Program-made: the position numbers and the translations under genes | Shown here: piece after piece, positions 62,253-64,000 of the stretch | Layout of the letters: each line of letters starts with the position of its first letter | Position numbering within the stretch: position 1 is the stretch's first letter | Notes under the pieces: model-generated | Told to the model about the DNA's origin: nothing | Database searches by the model: none | The model's input: the letters and a program-made list of their open reading frames with translations, nothing else | Assembly: GCA_965262455.1 (NCBI GenBank) | Contig: CBDHFH010000008.1 | Location: 1,178,001-1,242,000 of the forward strand | DNA: 64,000 bases | Source of the DNA: UBA1858 sp965262455 | GTDB lineage: Bacteria; Pseudomonadota; Gammaproteobacteria; UBA4575 | Direction: 5' to 3'

Positions 62253-63344
62253 TTATCCAGTCATCACTTGTTGTAAATTTTTCACTACCGCATCTCCCAT
62301 TTCACTGGTTGATACTGCTTGACCATCTTCCTCACAAATATCTTTAGTACGCGCACCTTGCTGTAACGTCATGACAACTGCCGCTTCAATTTTCTCTGCC
62401 GCTGCTGGCTGATTTAATGAGTAGCGCAACATCATGGCAACAGACAATATTGTTGCCAATGGATTCGCTACATTTTTCCCAGCAATGTCAGGTGCAGAAC
62501 CATGTATAGGCTCATACATGCCTTTGTTGTGCTGATTCAAGGAGGCAGATGGCAACATGCCAATAGAGCCAGTTAGCATGGCAGCAGCATCAGATAAGAT
62601 ATCTCCAAATAAGTTAGACGTGAGGATAACGTCAAACTGCTTGGGGGCACGCACCAGCTGCATGGCTGCGTTATCAACATACATATGGCTAAGTTCAACA
62701 TCACCGTATTGCTTATGCACCTCTTCAACGACTTCACGCCACAGTAAAGACACTTCCAGCACATTGGCTTTATCCACCGAACAAAGTCGTTTATCCCGTT
62801 TCTGAGCAGCGGCAAAGGCTACATGCGCAATGCGACGGATTTCATTTTCATCGTAGACCATTGTGTTATAAGCACGACGAATATTATTCTGCACTTCTCG
62901 AGCGCGCGGCTGACCAAAATAAATACCGCCTGTTAGTTCACGTACGATTAGTAAATCTAGATCGGCAACCAATTCCGGCTTTAGCGATGAAGCAGCAGCT
63001 AACTCTGCATACAACAGTGCAGGACGCAAATTAGCGAATAAATTTAACTGTGCACGTATATCTAATAAGCCCTGCTCAGGACGCAGGTGACGTTCAACTC
63101 CATCGTATTGCGGACCCCCAACCGCACCCAGCAGAACAGCGTCGCTGCGCTCAGCTTGCGCTATGGTGTCAGCCGGTAATGGCGACTTTGTTTCATTATA
63201 GGCGGCACCACCAATCAAACCATGTTGCAGCTCCAGCGCAAGACCATCAGCGCGCAAACAATCAAGCACTTTAATCGCCTCAGCAACTATTTCAGGCCCA
63301 ATGCCGTCACCGGGAAGAACAAGTATGCTAGGTGTTTTAGTCAT
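62253..63344 (-). CDS. leuB: 3-isopropylmalate dehydrogenase
   Basis: The 363-residue product oxidises and decarboxylates 3-isopropylmalate. LPGDGIGPEIVAEAIKVL, IVRELTGGIYFG, NLFGDILSDAAAMLTGSIGMLPSA and YEPIHGSAPDIAGKNVANP are characteristic blocks. Its start overlaps leuD by 8 bases. Confidence 0.97.
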   Translation of the reverse strand: MTKTPSILVLPGDGIGPEIVAEAIKVLDCLRADGLALELQHGLIGGAAYNETKSPLPADTIAQAERSDAVLLGAVGGPQYDGVERHLRPEQGLLDIRAQLNLFANLRPALLYAELAAASSLKPELVADLDLLIVRELTGGIYFGQPRAREVQNNIRRAYNTMVYDENEIRRIAHVAFAAAQKRDKRLCSVDKANVLEVSLLWREVVEEVHKQYGDVELSHMYVDNAAMQLVRAPKQFDVILTSNLFGDILSDAAAMLTGSIGMLPSASLNQHNKGMYEPIHGSAPDIAGKNVANPLATILSVAMMLRYSLNQPAAAEKIEAAVVMTLQQGARTKDICEEDGQAVSTSEMGDAVVKNLQQVMTG

Positions 63345-63981
63345 GAGCGAATAACCAGGGTGATGTATTTTTCAATTGCTTTTCATACGCGCGAATTTTG
63401 TCTTCATACTGCAATGTAATTCCAATCTCATCTAATCCATTCAGCATGCAGTGTTTCTTGAATTCATCTATTTCAAAATGACAGCCATCAATTCCTGCCG
63501 CCGTCAGAGTTTGTGCATGCAAGTCAATCGTCACTTGGAAATCTGGCGTTTGCAAACTCGCGGCAAATAAAAAGTCGATGGTGGTTTGATCCAATATTAT
63601 TGGGAGCAAACCATTTTTATAGCAATTACTGAAAAAGATATCTGCAAAACTGGTTGAAACCACTGCACGAAAGCCATAATCCAGCATGGCCCACACTGCG
63701 TGTTCACGTGAAGATCCACAACCAAAATTATCTCTTGCTAATAAAATTTGCGCCTTGCTATATGCAGAATTATTTAAAATAAACTCACTGTTAATGCGTC
63801 GCTGACTATTATCTTGATCAAGCTCGCCTGGATCCAAGTAACGCCAATCATCAAACAAGTTGACGCCAAAGCCGCTCTTTTTTACTGACTTTAGATATTG
63901 TTTGGGAATAATGGCATCTGTATCGACATTGGGTCGATCCAGCGGCAACATACTGGATGTTAAGCTTGTAAATGCTTGCAT
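63337..63981 (-). CDS. leuD: 3-isopropylmalate dehydratase small subunit
   Basis: The 214-residue subunit has RPNVDTDAIIPKQYLKSV, ILLARDNFGCGSSREHAVWAMLDYGFRAVVSTSFADIF and KNGLLPI, all diagnostic. It joins LeuC to interconvert isopropylmalate isomers. The initiating ATG is at 63981, so leuC would lie just beyond the window edge, upstream. Confidence 0.97.
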   Translation of the reverse strand: MQAFTSLTSSMLPLDRPNVDTDAIIPKQYLKSVKKSGFGVNLFDDWRYLDPGELDQDNSQRRINSEFILNNSAYSKAQILLARDNFGCGSSREHAVWAMLDYGFRAVVSTSFADIFFSNCYKNGLLPIILDQTTIDFLFAASLQTPDFQVTIDLHAQTLTAAGIDGCHFEIDEFKKHCMLNGLDEIGITLQYEDKIRAYEKQLKNTSPWLFAHD

Positions 63982-64000
63982 ATCTTTACCTGTTTAACTG

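Overview
The window looks like a moderately AT-rich chromosome segment of a sulfur-oxidising gammaproteobacterium. Two large housekeeping blocks have gammaproteobacterial (Pseudomonas-like) gene order. One runs lpxH-ppi-tRNAs-tig-clpP-clpX-lon-hupB-tRNA(Val,Asp)-ppiD-fabI-peptide ABC transporter-methyltransferase-rnhA-dnaQ. The other runs purF-cvpA-dedD-folC-accD-trpA-trpB-trpF-truA-fimV-asd-leuB-leuD. The sulfur trait rests on an aprM-aprB-aprA operon, the membrane-anchored (AprM) form of dissimilatory APS reductase found in sulfur oxidisers, and on a frameshifted exported DsrE-like gene. The species cannot be named from the sequence. No phage, insertion sequence or CRISPR array was seen.

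Layout. 1-4.7 kb is accessory: a cut Tat-exported DUF882 (YcbK-like) peptidase, two small ORFs, a GNAT acyltransferase, a tRNA-Gly with an odd anticodon loop, a fatty-acid/sterol hydroxylase preceded by a 37-aa membrane peptide, and the broken dsrE-like gene. 4.7-9.2 kb is a leftward run of mostly unrecognised genes (tandem paralogues, a YCII protein, a 296-aa protein, a TPR protein, a SlyD-like isomerase, a 116-aa protein). 9.3-13.0 kb holds aprMBA, its terminator and a long AT-rich upstream region. 13-19.6 kb holds HIT, DUF3179, rnfH, ratA, a Na+-dependent transporter, smpB, dnaQ, rnhA and a methyltransferase. 19.8-22.9 kb is a Ser/Thr kinase, PP2C phosphatase and FHA module. 22.9-29.1 kb is a YejABEF-like peptide ABC transporter. 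29.2-40.1 kb is fabI, a dicarboxylate symporter and the protein-quality-control block. 40.2-43.5 kb is a small membrane/envelope island (CPBP protease, CHAP amidase, 140-aa protein), an HDOD protein and tRNA-Arg/His. 43.6-46.5 kb holds a secreted unknown, a tandemly duplicated tRNA-Pro segment, a periplasmic cyclophilin and lpxH. 46.5-64 kb is DUF455, glycerate kinase, L,D-transpeptidase, then the purF to leuD block.

How the genes fit together. Apr would oxidise sulfite plus AMP to APS and pass electrons to the quinone pool through AprM. ClpXP, Lon, trigger factor, HU, PpiD and cyclophilin are the folding and proteolysis set; a heat-shock-like promoter appears to precede lon. The kinase/phosphatase/FHA trio is a self-contained phospho-signalling unit lying inside an otherwise conserved gene order. 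The rightmost block supplies tryptophan, leucine, aspartate-family amino acids, purines, folate, malonyl-CoA and the polar organiser FimV.

The least explained parts are the 4.7-9.2 kb operon, the homopolymer frameshift in the dsrE-like gene, the tRNA-Pro duplication that carries the start of the cyclophilin gene, and several small ORFs with good ribosome binding sites.
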